Source of the DNA: Emticicia oligotrophica DSM 17448
GTDB lineage: Bacteria; Bacteroidota; Bacteroidia; Cytophagales; Spirosomataceae
DNA length: 64,000 bases
Direction of reading: 5' to 3'
Assembly (NCBI RefSeq): GCF_000263195.1
Contig: NC_018748.1
Coordinates: 1,984,001 to 2,048,000 of the forward strand
The notes below the pieces were generated by a model that was given only the letters and a program-made list of their open reading frames with translations, had not been told where the DNA came from and made no database searches. Positions 1 through 8,096 of the stretch are shown in pieces; positions within the stretch are counted from its first letter, which is position 1, and every line of letters begins with the position of its first letter. A program made the translations under genes and the position numbers.

Positions 1-14
1 CTCTAAATGTATTT

Positions 15-2591
15 ATGCAAAAACTCATTTTTTGGCGAAATTGGCCTAAAAACGAACAAATTAGCTTTAGTATAATTCTTTCAATTCTTGCTGTTTGTAT
101 CTTATATCTTTCATTCACTTGGTTTCGAGGTTTAGAAAATGTCATTCATTGGGATATACTAAGTGAGCTCGATGAAATTCCCGCAGCGATTGATACCTTC
201 TCAGATGGCAAACTTCGATTTGTTGTCAATGGAAACGCATATATTGTTAAAGAAAGGTTTTTGGCCTCAACAATGGATGTCAATTATTGGGCCAATTATG
301 AAATGGCATTTGGCTTAGGCTTGGGTTTAGCTTTATTGCTCACAGCGTTTTCAACGATGAGTCGATATTGGTTTTTAGGAGGAATGGTTGCTTTGGCGGG
401 AATGTTAATAACCATTCATCTTGAAATTATTTTTCAAGCAACTAATCAGTGGCCATTTTTAGTGGCTTTTGCGTTATTGGCAGGTTTATCATTCTATTTT
501 AATAATTATGCTCCAAGTACAAACGCCCTCAAACGTTTTGGGAGTTTTTCGGCCTTAATTATATTAGTAGCAATCGGTATTGGTATAACAAGTAAGGTGC
601 AGCAGCCTGCATTGGCGATTGTTTCCTATGGTTTACTTTCCGCAATTGTATTTTCGGTTATTTTTATACTGTTTATTTCTCACGAAATCATAGCAGCTTT
701 AGTTTGGGTTGTATCTAATGCGGGCGTGAAAAATCGCAATCATTTACCTTCATTTTTAACTATCTCAAGTATCTACTTACTTAATGTATTGCTTATCTAT
801 CTCGAAAAATCTCAATATATAGATTGGAATATTATTTCGATAAGTCCATTGGTGTTGTATGGTATTTCCATGCTTTTGGCTATTTGGGGTTTTAGAGAAT
901 ATACCGAACAAGCTAATTGGTTTAATTTTCGCACCATTGCAGCATGGTTATATTTAGGTTTAGCTATTATCACCACACTTACGCTTACTTTTGCCTATGC
1001 AACAGCCAACGACCCACTCATCGAAGCATTTGAAGATTTTATCTCTTATGCACATTTATCAATGGGCATTTGCTTTGTTTTTTATATCCTTATAAATTTC
1101 ATCCAGCCACTACAAAAAGGTTTAGAAGTACATAAGGTTATCTACAAACCTAAGTTTTATGAACTGATGCTTTTTAGGTTGGCTGCTGCTATCGGTGTTT
1201 TCATGCTTATTTCATTTAAGAATTATAATAATTTCTTTCAAGCAAAAGCTGGTTATTATAATGCAATTGCTGATTATTATTTAGCTACTGATGATTTACA
1301 AGCTGCTGAAACATTTTACAAAGAAGCCTTACACTTCGATATTCGTAATCATAAATCAAATTATGCTTTAGCTTCATTAGCTCAAAAGAACAACGATAAA
1401 GAAAATACTGGTGTTTTTCTGAAAAATGCTTTGGAAAAAAATGCAAGTGCGTTTGCGTATGTAGGTTTGAGTAAGGTATTGCAGGAAAAAGATATGTTCT
1501 TTGACGCACTCTTTACTTTAAGAGAAGGGGTAAGTAAATTTCCAACAAATGAGGCTATTCTTACGAACTTAGCACAGTTGTATGAAAAAACAAAAGTGAT
1601 TGATTCGACCTTTTACTATTTGAACCTAGCTAAAGAGCACTGTGAAAATTGCGAATTGACAGAATCTAATTTACTGGCTTATCAGTTAAAATATAAAGCC
1701 AACACCACCGAAGATTTGAAAGTATTGAAATTTGAAAATAATACTACTACTTATACAAGTTTGAGAGCTAATCGTGCGGCATTTGATAAGCTCTCAAAGC
1801 GAGTAGCTGCTACGAATCTTAATCTAACAAAAGATTCATTGTTGAATGTGAGTCAGTTTGCTTTACTTTATAATCTTTCTACATTCAATAATTATCAGTT
1901 TAGTTATAGCACGAAAGAACTACAAAATATTCAAAAGAAAGAGTTGAATAATTCTTATTTTGAAGATTTAGAATTTGCTATTTCTTGTAGAAATTACTAT
2001 GCCGAAAACAAACTAGAAGGAATAAAGCAATTAGCAGTTCTGGCCAACGATTCAACCAAACACAAACCTCTTTATAATCAAGTAGTGGGAATGTGGTTTT
2101 TACAACAGGGTATTTATGATAAAGCCCTTTCGTACCTAAACCGTGCTGGTGATATATCTTCGGTACAGCTCCTACAACAGCAGGATTATCAAAAAACACT
2201 CGCCGAATTTCAAGAAGACCAAGGTAATGAATTAGTAAATTCGCTTAAGCAAAATACTCAAGCAACAAAAGAGAATTATGATAAAGTTTTAGCTCAAATG
2301 CCGCTCAATTCGATAGTCTTGAGAAATTATATAGAATTTTATAATGAAAAGCTAAAAAAGCCGAATGAAGCCTATCAGGCAATTTTCAGGGCAGTTGAAG
2401 TAAACGATAACTCCGTAGAACTGTGGAAGTTATACACGCTACAATCGTTGAAAATTGGTATGAAAGACTATGCCGGAGATGGCCTCAGTAAAGTTCAGCA
2501 ACTAAGTCCTCCTACCGATTACCAAGCATTTCTTTCCATCTATCAAGCCCAAAAAGCATTGATGGAAAAAACAAACGACGATTTTAAATGA
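15..2591 (+). CDS. Polytopic membrane protein with C-terminal TPR repeats
   Basis: I do not recognise a named family. The first ~400 of 858 residues contain roughly ten hydrophobic segments separated by short loops, so this half is an integral membrane domain. From about residue 410 the sequence becomes soluble and helical, with TPR-like units such as the one reading YYLATDDLQAAETFYKEAL, continuing to about residue 560. The rest is also helix-rich and may hold degenerate TPRs. The architecture (membrane anchor plus TPR scaffold) suggests a protein-interaction role at the inner membrane, but no catalytic motif is visible. The start is the first in-frame ATG; only 14 bases precede it here, so the upstream context is unknown. 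A hairpin follows the stop and may end transcription before the ABC ATPase gene. Confidence 0.75.
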   Translation: MQKLIFWRNWPKNEQISFSIILSILAVCILYLSFTWFRGLENVIHWDILSELDEIPAAIDTFSDGKLRFVVNGNAYIVKERFLASTMDVNYWANYEMAFGLGLGLALLLTAFSTMSRYWFLGGMVALAGMLITIHLEIIFQATNQWPFLVAFALLAGLSFYFNNYAPSTNALKRFGSFSALIILVAIGIGITSKVQQPALAIVSYGLLSAIVFSVIFILFISHEIIAALVWVVSNAGVKNRNHLPSFLTISSIYLLNVLLIYLEKSQYIDWNIISISPLVLYGISMLLAIWGFREYTEQANWFNFRTIAAWLYLGLAIITTLTLTFAYATANDPLIEAFEDFISYAHLSMGICFVFYILINFIQPLQKGLEVHKVIYKPKFYELMLFRLAAAIGVFMLISFKNYNNFFQAKAGYYNAIADYYLATDDLQAAETFYKEALHFDIRNHKSNYALASLAQKNNDKENTGVFLKNALEKNASAFAYVGLSKVLQEKDMFFDALFTLREGVSKFPTNEAILTNLAQLYEKTKVIDSTFYYLNLAKEHCENCELTESNLLAYQLKYKANTTEDLKVLKFENNTTTYTSLRANRAAFDKLSKRVAATNLNLTKDSLLNVSQFALLYNLSTFNNYQFSYSTKELQNIQKKELNNSYFEDLEFAISCRNYYAENKLEGIKQLAVLANDSTKHKPLYNQVVGMWFLQQGIYDKALSYLNRAGDISSVQLLQQQDYQKTLAEFQEDQGNELVNSLKQNTQATKENYDKVLAQMPLNSIVLRNYIEFYNEKLKKPNEAYQAIFRAVEVNDNSVELWKLYTLQSLKIGMKDYAGDGLSKVQQLSPPTDYQAFLSIYQAQKALMEKTNDDFK

Positions 2592-2602
2592 TTCTGTAAT
2601 TT

Positions 2603-2632
2603 AGCCCTCAATCCTCTTTGGGGGCTTTTTAT
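2603..2632 (+). terminator. Probable rho-independent terminator after the TPR membrane protein
   Basis: AGCCC at 2603-2607 pairs with GGGCT at 2622-2626 and is followed by a run of T. It lies 12 bases after the stop codon of the TPR gene. Confidence 0.6.
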
Positions 2633-2671
2633 TTAACGAAACAATCAATCTTTCATAAAAGGTAGGGCTTC

Positions 2672-3409
2672 ATGAAAATTATCGAAACCACCAATATTTC
2701 AAAACGCTACATCATGGGTAGCGAAATAATTGATGCCTTGAAATCGGTAACTATATCGGTTGATAAAGGCGAATATGTGGCATTTATGGGGCCATCAGGT
2801 TCTGGGAAATCAACACTCATGAATATTATTGGTTGCTTAGATTCGCCTACAGGAGGTAGATATATTCTGAACAATAATGATGTAAGCCGAATGTCAGAAA
2901 ACGAATTGGCGGAGGTTAGAAACAAGGAAATTGGCTTTGTATTCCAAACCTTTAACCTACTTCCACGCCAATCTGCTCTTGAAAATGTGGCATTACCACT
3001 CATTTATGCAGGTTATACCAAATCTCAGCGTACGGAAAAAGCCATGTTGGCATTAAAAAATGTAGGTTTAGATAATCGTGCACATCACCGACCCAACGAA
3101 CTTTCGGGTGGACAACGTCAACGCGTAGCCATTGCCCGTGCATTGGTAAACGACCCAAGTATTTTATTAGCCGATGAGCCAACGGGAAACTTAGATACCA
3201 AAACTTCGTACGAAATTATGGAGCTTTTCGACCAACTTTACTCAAAAGGAAACACCATCGTAATGGTAACTCACGAAGAAGATATTGCCAAATATTCTCA
3301 CCGTATTATTCGTTTAAGAGATGGATTAGTAGAATCGGATAAAATTAATCCTGAACCAACTAATCCACGAGAAATGGCTAAGATTTTTGCAGAGCGAGTA
3401 AAAGAATAA
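2672..3409 (+). CDS. ABC transporter ATP-binding protein, LolD/MacB (MJ0796) type
   Basis: Nucleotide-binding subunit of an ABC transporter, 245 residues. Visible motifs are Walker [10 protein letters not shown] (about 40-48), Q-loop glutamine 92 in [10 protein letters not shown], signature LSGGQ (144-148), Walker B ILLADEPT (164-171) and the switch histidine at 201. The FNLLP loop and the [10 protein letters not shown] stretch are typical of the LolD/FtsE/MacB subfamily, which works with mechanotransmission-type permeases to move lipoproteins or export substrates from the inner membrane. No permease gene is adjacent, so the partner must be encoded elsewhere and the substrate cannot be named. 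The gene follows a terminator-like hairpin and is probably transcribed on its own. Confidence 0.93.
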   Translation: MKIIETTNISKRYIMGSEIIDALKSVTISVDKGEYVAFMGPSGSGKSTLMNIIGCLDSPTGGRYILNNNDVSRMSENELAEVRNKEIGFVFQTFNLLPRQSALENVALPLIYAGYTKSQRTEKAMLALKNVGLDNRAHHRPNELSGGQRQRVAIARALVNDPSILLADEPTGNLDTKTSYEIMELFDQLYSKGNTIVMVTHEEDIAKYSHRIIRLRDGLVESDKINPEPTNPREMAKIFAERVKE

Positions 3410-3504
3410 CCGCTTAATATAAATATTATAAACTATTCAAACTAAAAGACAAGTTTTCACGTTAATAGAAATAAATCAACTAATTTTCAATCTTAATAAC
3501 TTAT

Positions 3505-3993
3505 ATGAAAAAAGTATTATTCTTTTTCTCCTTAATGCTTACAATCAGCACTTTAGCAATTGGACAAGCTAGCCCAAGAGTTTCAGCTGAAAGTACTAAC
3601 GTAAAAGTGTCGTATGGTCAACCATCTAAAAAAGGTCGTGTAGTTTTTGGCGGTTTAGAGAAGTTCGGAACTGTATGGCGTACAGGTGCCAATGAAGCTA
3701 CCGAAATTACTTTTAAGAAAGATGTGAAGTTTGGAGGAAAATCAGTTAAAGCTGGTACGTATTCATTATTCTCGAAATTAGGTGAAAAAGAATGGACAAT
3801 CATTCTTAATAGCGAATTGAAACAGTGGGGTGCTTACGGTTACGAGAAAATCAAAGATAAAAATGTTGCAGAAGTAACTGTTCCTGTAAAGAAATTAAGT
3901 GATGTAGTGGAAAAATTAACAATCACTACTGATGATAAGACTTTAACCATTTCCTGGGATACGACGAGTGTGAGCGTACCTATGGAGTTTTAG
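3505..3993 (+). CDS. DUF2911 domain secreted protein
   Basis: A 162-residue protein with a clear signal peptide (MKKVLFFFSLMLTISTLAIG, then QASP), so it is exported to the periplasm or beyond. The mature part matches the DUF2911 family of Bacteroidota by the pattern VKVSYGQPSKKGR, FGTVWRTGANEATEI and KAGTYSLF. The function of this family is unknown; the fold is expected to be a beta sandwich. It stands alone between an ABC ATPase gene and a convergent peptidase gene and ends just before a strong hairpin. Confidence 0.85.
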   Translation: MKKVLFFFSLMLTISTLAIGQASPRVSAESTNVKVSYGQPSKKGRVVFGGLEKFGTVWRTGANEATEITFKKDVKFGGKSVKAGTYSLFSKLGEKEWTIILNSELKQWGAYGYEKIKDKNVAEVTVPVKKLSDVVEKLTITTDDKTLTISWDTTSVSVPMEF

Positions 3994-4018
3994 GGTTTAG
4001 GTAAGTGTAGTAATAAAA

Positions 4019-4046
4019 AGCCGAGGTCTTGCCTCGGCTTTTTTTG
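4019..4046 (+). terminator. Terminator between convergent DUF2911 and S9 peptidase genes
   Basis: AGCCGAGG (4019-4026) pairs exactly with CCTCGGCT (4032-4039), followed by seven T. It is preceded by an A run, so it could also act for the opposite strand. Confidence 0.85.
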
Positions 4047-4061
4047 TCTTTTTAGTCTCCG

Positions 4062-4085
4062 TTCCCTGAGCGAAGCCGAAGGGAA
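4062..4085. repeat. Small palindromic element with TTCGGCTTCGCTCAG core
   Basis: TTCCCT (4062-4067) pairs with AGGGAA (4080-4085) around a loop that reads CGGCTTCGCTC on the minus strand. A second element with nearly the same core lies at 38042-38065. The right arm abuts the 3' end of the S9 peptidase gene. Confidence 0.5.
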
Positions 4086-6218
4086 TTACTTCGTTCCAAC
4101 AAATCTTTCAAAAAACTCATAAATACGAAGCATACGGTCAATGCGTTGACGAACATTCCCCGAACGAGAAAGTTCATGGGTTCCACCCGGCATACGTACA
4201 TATTCTACTTGTTTGCCCATTATTTTCATTGATTTATACATCATTTCGCTTTGAATTACCCCTGTACGTAGGTCATTTTCTCCGTGCTTGATAAGCAATG
4301 GCGTACGAATTTTATCAACGAATGTATAAGGAGAATTACTTTCTAATACTTTTTCTTGCGTATCATTCCACGGATAATTAAAATAACTTGGAATCAAACG
4401 CCACGCATTACCTTCACCTAAGAATGTGGTGAGGTCATAAACACCACGTTGGGCAAATGCAGCTTTGAAACGATGGTCATGAGCAACAATCCAAGCAGTA
4501 AGATAACCAGCGTAAGAACCGCCAGTAATTACTTGGCGAGCAGTATCAACCCATGCTGCTTTAGCTGCATCGGTAGCAGCGGCCAATACATCTTCAGTTG
4601 GGCCAGTTCCCCAATCTTTAATATTAGCACGCATAAATTCTAAACCATAACCGCCTGAACCGCGTGGATTGGCGTAAACTACACCGTAGCCTTGTGAACA
4701 AAAATACTGATGCTCATGCCACATCGAAAACTCTCCAGGGCCCCACATCGCAGTTGGGCCTCCGTGCATATTTAATAAAAGTGGATATTTTTTTCCTGCC
4801 TCAAAATTGCTTGGTTTCATTATCCAATATTCAATTTTTTGCCCCTTTGAGTTGGTATAAGTACGTTTTTCTGGAAAACTAAGAGCTTTATTTTTTACCC
4901 AATCATTGATTGATGTAATTTTTACAGGGTTTTTCATCTGTAAATCTGCTACATAAAGTTCATTTGGATTGGCAACTTCAGTTTTTGAATAAATGATTTT
5001 ATCAGCAGAAAGGTCGAAGCCAAGAATACCAGAATCGAAATCAGTCAATTGTTCAACCTTTTTGCTATTTACATCAATTCTATAAATAGGTTGTCCACCA
5101 TTCGATTGAGCAGTAAAGTAAACATATTTCAAATCTTTCGACCAAGTAAGTCCACTAACCGAGCGGTCAAATTTAATAAGTTGTGAATTAGAACCATCAG
5201 CTTTCGCTAAAAAGAGTTCTCCAATATTCACACCTTGTGAATTCGATTTAGTATAAACCATACTTTGCCCATCGGGGGAAAAAGAAACACCGCCAAAAGA
5301 TTTGCCTTTTTCAGATAAAATCACTTTGCGGTTTGAGCCATTGGCATTCATTAACGATACTTTGTTGTCTTGTTCGCGGTCTGGGTGTTGTAGAGAATCA
5401 AGAGCTGTTACAAAAGCTAATCTGCCATCTGGAAGCCACGCACCACCGCCAAAACTATTAAAACCAGCGGTTACAGGCATTGGTTTTGCACCTTCACGAG
5501 CATCAATTACGTAGATATGTGAAAAATTGAGTTCGGGTTGAGTCGTAGCTTCTCCTTGGAAATTCAGACGATTGATTACTTTTGCTTTTTTATCTTCAAC
5601 ATCTTTCTCTAAATAAGCTCTAATTTCTTCAATAGTTCCATCAGGGTTTGGTTTTACACCTTTTGCGGGCTTTAAAAATTCATTTTTCGTAAATCCTGGC
5701 TTTTCTAAAGACCAAGCTGGAAGGCTTTTCGTAGGATTAAGAAGTGTATCTTTTACAAGTTCTGAAAGAGAAAGTCCAACGCTGAACGAGATTTTTGAAC
5801 CATCTTTCGACCAATTAGGGTTTGATGCACCGTATTTTACATCAGTAAGTTGGAATGCCTCGCCACCATCAAGAGGCATTATAAAAATCTGCGATTTGCC
5901 TTTTACATTTCTAGCAAAAGCAATTTGCTTACTATCTGGCGACCAAACAGCACTTCCTACACTTTCTGTACCACGAGTAATTTGTTTGGTAGTTTGAAAA
6001 TCGGTTAGGTAAAGATGCGAGCGGTAATCATATTCAAGCTTATTTTCTTCCGACTGTTCGGTAGTACGAACTGAGTAAATGGCTTTTTTACCATCAGGAG
6101 AAACATTGATTGCTCCAATTTGCTTGATTTTTGTAAGGTCAGTTACTAAAACTTTTTCTTTGCCAACCTGAGCAAATACAAAGTTTGAGATGAAGATAAG
6201 GGTTAGAATTATTCTCAT
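4086..6218 (-). CDS. S9 family (prolyl oligopeptidase-like) serine peptidase, exported
   Basis: A 710-residue exported peptidase of the dipeptidyl-aminopeptidase/acylaminoacyl-peptidase group. The N-terminus (MRIILTLIFISNFVFAQ) is a signal peptide. Residues ~35-440 form WD40/TolB-like beta-propeller blades with repeated SPDGK and WSPDSKQIAF patterns; the C-terminal ~250 residues form an alpha/beta hydrolase. Catalytic residues inferred from family motifs are Ser568 in GGSYAGY, Asp649 in HGENDLRTG and His681 in GGTHELSRSG. It probably trims oligopeptides in the periplasm. The motif reads GGSYAGY where many members have GGSYGG. The next gene upstream starts 43 bases away on the same strand and may be co-transcribed. 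Confidence 0.92.
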   Translation of the reverse strand: MRIILTLIFISNFVFAQVGKEKVLVTDLTKIKQIGAINVSPDGKKAIYSVRTTEQSEENKLEYDYRSHLYLTDFQTTKQITRGTESVGSAVWSPDSKQIAFARNVKGKSQIFIMPLDGGEAFQLTDVKYGASNPNWSKDGSKISFSVGLSLSELVKDTLLNPTKSLPAWSLEKPGFTKNEFLKPAKGVKPNPDGTIEEIRAYLEKDVEDKKAKVINRLNFQGEATTQPELNFSHIYVIDAREGAKPMPVTAGFNSFGGGAWLPDGRLAFVTALDSLQHPDREQDNKVSLMNANGSNRKVILSEKGKSFGGVSFSPDGQSMVYTKSNSQGVNIGELFLAKADGSNSQLIKFDRSVSGLTWSKDLKYVYFTAQSNGGQPIYRIDVNSKKVEQLTDFDSGILGFDLSADKIIYSKTEVANPNELYVADLQMKNPVKITSINDWVKNKALSFPEKRTYTNSKGQKIEYWIMKPSNFEAGKKYPLLLNMHGGPTAMWGPGEFSMWHEHQYFCSQGYGVVYANPRGSGGYGLEFMRANIKDWGTGPTEDVLAAATDAAKAAWVDTARQVITGGSYAGYLTAWIVAHDHRFKAAFAQRGVYDLTTFLGEGNAWRLIPSYFNYPWNDTQEKVLESNSPYTFVDKIRTPLLIKHGENDLRTGVIQSEMMYKSMKIMGKQVEYVRMPGGTHELSRSGNVRQRIDRMLRIYEFFERFVGTK

Positions 6219-6260
6219 GATTGATTGTTTTTGAAGTTTACACGAGTAAAATTACAAAAA

Positions 6261-7085
6261 TTACCTTTGTTGATACTCAAACTTCAAAATATACCCATTT
6301 TCGTTTTCTCCTTCCGAAGAAATATATAAATCTCCATTGGGTGTAAAGCAGATACCTTCGGGTTGAACAAATGTTTCGGGGTCAAGTTCGATTAGGCAAT
6401 TTTTATCCCCATTTGCTGAGAGTACTAATAGTTTTTTACCTTGGGAAGAAATGATAAAAATCTCGCCAGTTATCGGGTGAATGGCAATGCCTGAAGGGGC
6501 AAATGTTTTTTTACCATCGTTTCCGCGTACGAGGTCTTCATCAATACTCAAGAACTTACCAAAACGCTCCGTTTTTAAAGAATAGGCATAAATCGTTTTC
6601 TTGTCATTTTTATCCTTATCTTTTTCTTTGCTCACCAACAAAAGGCTTTGAGTTTGGGGATGATAGCTAAGGCCTTCATATTCTTTTACATCTTTATCTG
6701 TACAGTCTATTTTTCGTTCGGTGGCATCGCTTATTCTAAAACCTTTGATTTTTCCATTGCTTTTCATGATAAATATTTCTCCATCAACCACTTCAATGCC
6801 TTCGTAGTCGGCGTTATTACCGATATCAATTTTTTCAATGACAGCTTCTTGAGTTAAATCATAGATAAAGACGCTCCCATTTTCATCATTGACACAAGCG
6901 AGTTGATTCTCTTGATAAAACGAAAGCCCTGAAATTTCCTTTAAATTTTGGGGTAATTCCATTTTAGCACTGGGTGCTTTGATATTGTATTTGAAAACAT
7001 AATTTTCAGTTTTTTTCTTTGGTAGACAAGCGTAAACGACCAAAGTTAAAACCAGTAGGAGGATAATGCTCGAAACAAAATTCAT
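6261..7085 (-). CDS. SdiA-regulated/YjiK-type beta-propeller lipoprotein
   Basis: A 274-residue protein with a hydrophobic N-terminus ending in VVYAC, which fits a lipobox, so it is probably a lipoprotein. The body has the repeating pattern of the SdiA-regulated family: LKEISGLSFYQE near the start, NADYEGIEVVDGEIFI, YEGLSYHPQTQSLLLVSKE, FAPSGIAIHPITGEIFIISS and QPEGICFTPNGDLYISSEG. These are beta-propeller blades with acidic, calcium-binding-like turns. Related proteins are annotated as phytase-esterase-like, but no activity can be assigned here. It lies directly upstream of the S9 peptidase gene on the same strand and may share its transcript. Confidence 0.8.
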   Translation of the reverse strand: MNFVSSIILLLVLTLVVYACLPKKKTENYVFKYNIKAPSAKMELPQNLKEISGLSFYQENQLACVNDENGSVFIYDLTQEAVIEKIDIGNNADYEGIEVVDGEIFIMKSNGKIKGFRISDATERKIDCTDKDVKEYEGLSYHPQTQSLLLVSKEKDKDKNDKKTIYAYSLKTERFGKFLSIDEDLVRGNDGKKTFAPSGIAIHPITGEIFIISSQGKKLLVLSANGDKNCLIELDPETFVQPEGICFTPNGDLYISSEGENENGYILKFEYQQR

Positions 7086-7182
7086 GTTAGTGAGAAATAA
7101 AAAAGCAACAATTAGAGGTCTAACTGCTGCTTTATAGGTAATGTTTTTAAATCAGAATACGCTACTGAATCAGAAACTCTGC

Positions 7183-7404
7183 TTAATATTCATCTTCATT
7201 AAAGAAAAAGTCATCTTTGGTCGGATAATCTGGCCAAATCTCCTCAATGCTCTCGTAGGGTTGTCCGTCGTCCTCAAGTTCTTGTAGGTTTTCTATCACT
7301 TCAATGGGTGCTCCCGAACGAATCGAAAAATCTATCAACTCATCTTTTGTAGCGGGCCACGGGGCGTCCTCCAGATACGACGCAAGTTCGAGTGTCCAAT
7401 ACAT
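7183..7404 (-). CDS. DUF2795 small acidic protein
   Basis: A 73-residue, strongly acidic protein. The pattern WPATKDELIDFSIRSGAP followed by IEVIENLQELEDDGQPYESIEEIWPDYP resembles the short DUF2795 family of Bacteroidota, whose members share a helix-turn-helix-like core. No function is known. It has no signal peptide. The gene is divergent from the mutarotase-like gene; the ~210-base gap is very AT-rich and holds no feature I can name beyond weak A/T hairpins. Confidence 0.7.
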   Translation of the reverse strand: MYWTLELASYLEDAPWPATKDELIDFSIRSGAPIEVIENLQELEDDGQPYESIEEIWPDYPTKDDFFFNEDEY

Positions 7405-7615
7405 AGTATTTAATCCTTTTTAGTGTTACAAAAAATTTAAGGCTGCAAAAGTATAACAAAAATTTACTTCTCAAATGAAATAACGAAAAAATCTGTTTAA
7501 TTTCAAACGATTTTTACGAAAAATATTGTTGAAAACGGAAAAAACATTTTTGTTTTTCGATGAAAATGTTGACTATCAGTAATTTATAAATATAAAAATA
7601 TTCAAAAAATACCCT

Positions 7616-7954
7616 ATGAAACGCTACACACTTGCCCTTGATTTGGTAGATGACCCTCAATTAATAGCCGAATATGAGGCCTACCATAAGAAAATTTGGG
7701 ATGAAATAGCCAAGAGCATAACCGATGCAGGAATTACGGAAATGGAAATCTATCGGGTAGGAAATCGCTTGTTTATGATAATGGATACTACTGATGAGTT
7801 TTCGTTCGAGAAGAAGTCAGCCATGGATGCTGATAATCCTAAAGTACAAGAATGGGAGGCACTAATGTGGAAATATCAACAAGCCTTGCCCATGGCCAAA
7901 ACTGGAGAAAAGTGGATTTTAATGGAACGAATCTTTAAGCTTACTGACCAATAA
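7616..7954 (+). CDS. L-rhamnose mutarotase family protein (RhaM-like)
   Basis: A 112-residue protein matching the L-rhamnose/L-fucose mutarotase fold (formerly DUF718). It shows KRYTLALDLVDDPQLIAEYEAYH, a variable histidine region, then MEIYRVGNRLFMIMDT and KVQEWEALMWKYQ near the C-terminus. These enzymes interconvert alpha and beta anomers of 6-deoxy sugars in the cytoplasm. The usual neighbours (rhamnose or fucose catabolic genes, a sugar permease) are absent, so the actual sugar is uncertain. The gene is a single unit ending before a perfect palindrome in a convergent gap. Confidence 0.85.
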   Translation: MKRYTLALDLVDDPQLIAEYEAYHKKIWDEIAKSITDAGITEMEIYRVGNRLFMIMDTTDEFSFEKKSAMDADNPKVQEWEALMWKYQQALPMAKTGEKWILMERIFKLTDQ

Positions 7955-8028
7955 ATAAAATAATCATCCCAAACCTCTTCACACAAAAGGGTATTATCTA
8001 CTAAAAAAGCTTAGTGTAATTGATGTAT

Positions 8029-8054
8029 ATTGCCGTCAGTTAACTGACGGCAAT
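8029..8054. repeat. Perfect 26-base palindrome in a convergent gap
   Basis: The arm ATTGCCGTCAGTT (8029-8041) is followed immediately by its exact reverse complement (8042-8054), with no loop and no T run. It lies between convergent genes. A similar TTAA-centred palindrome occurs at 63505-63537. Confidence 0.8.
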
Positions 8055-8096
8055 GAGTAATATTTCTTTCAAAATTTAAGATGCCTCAAGTTTCTA

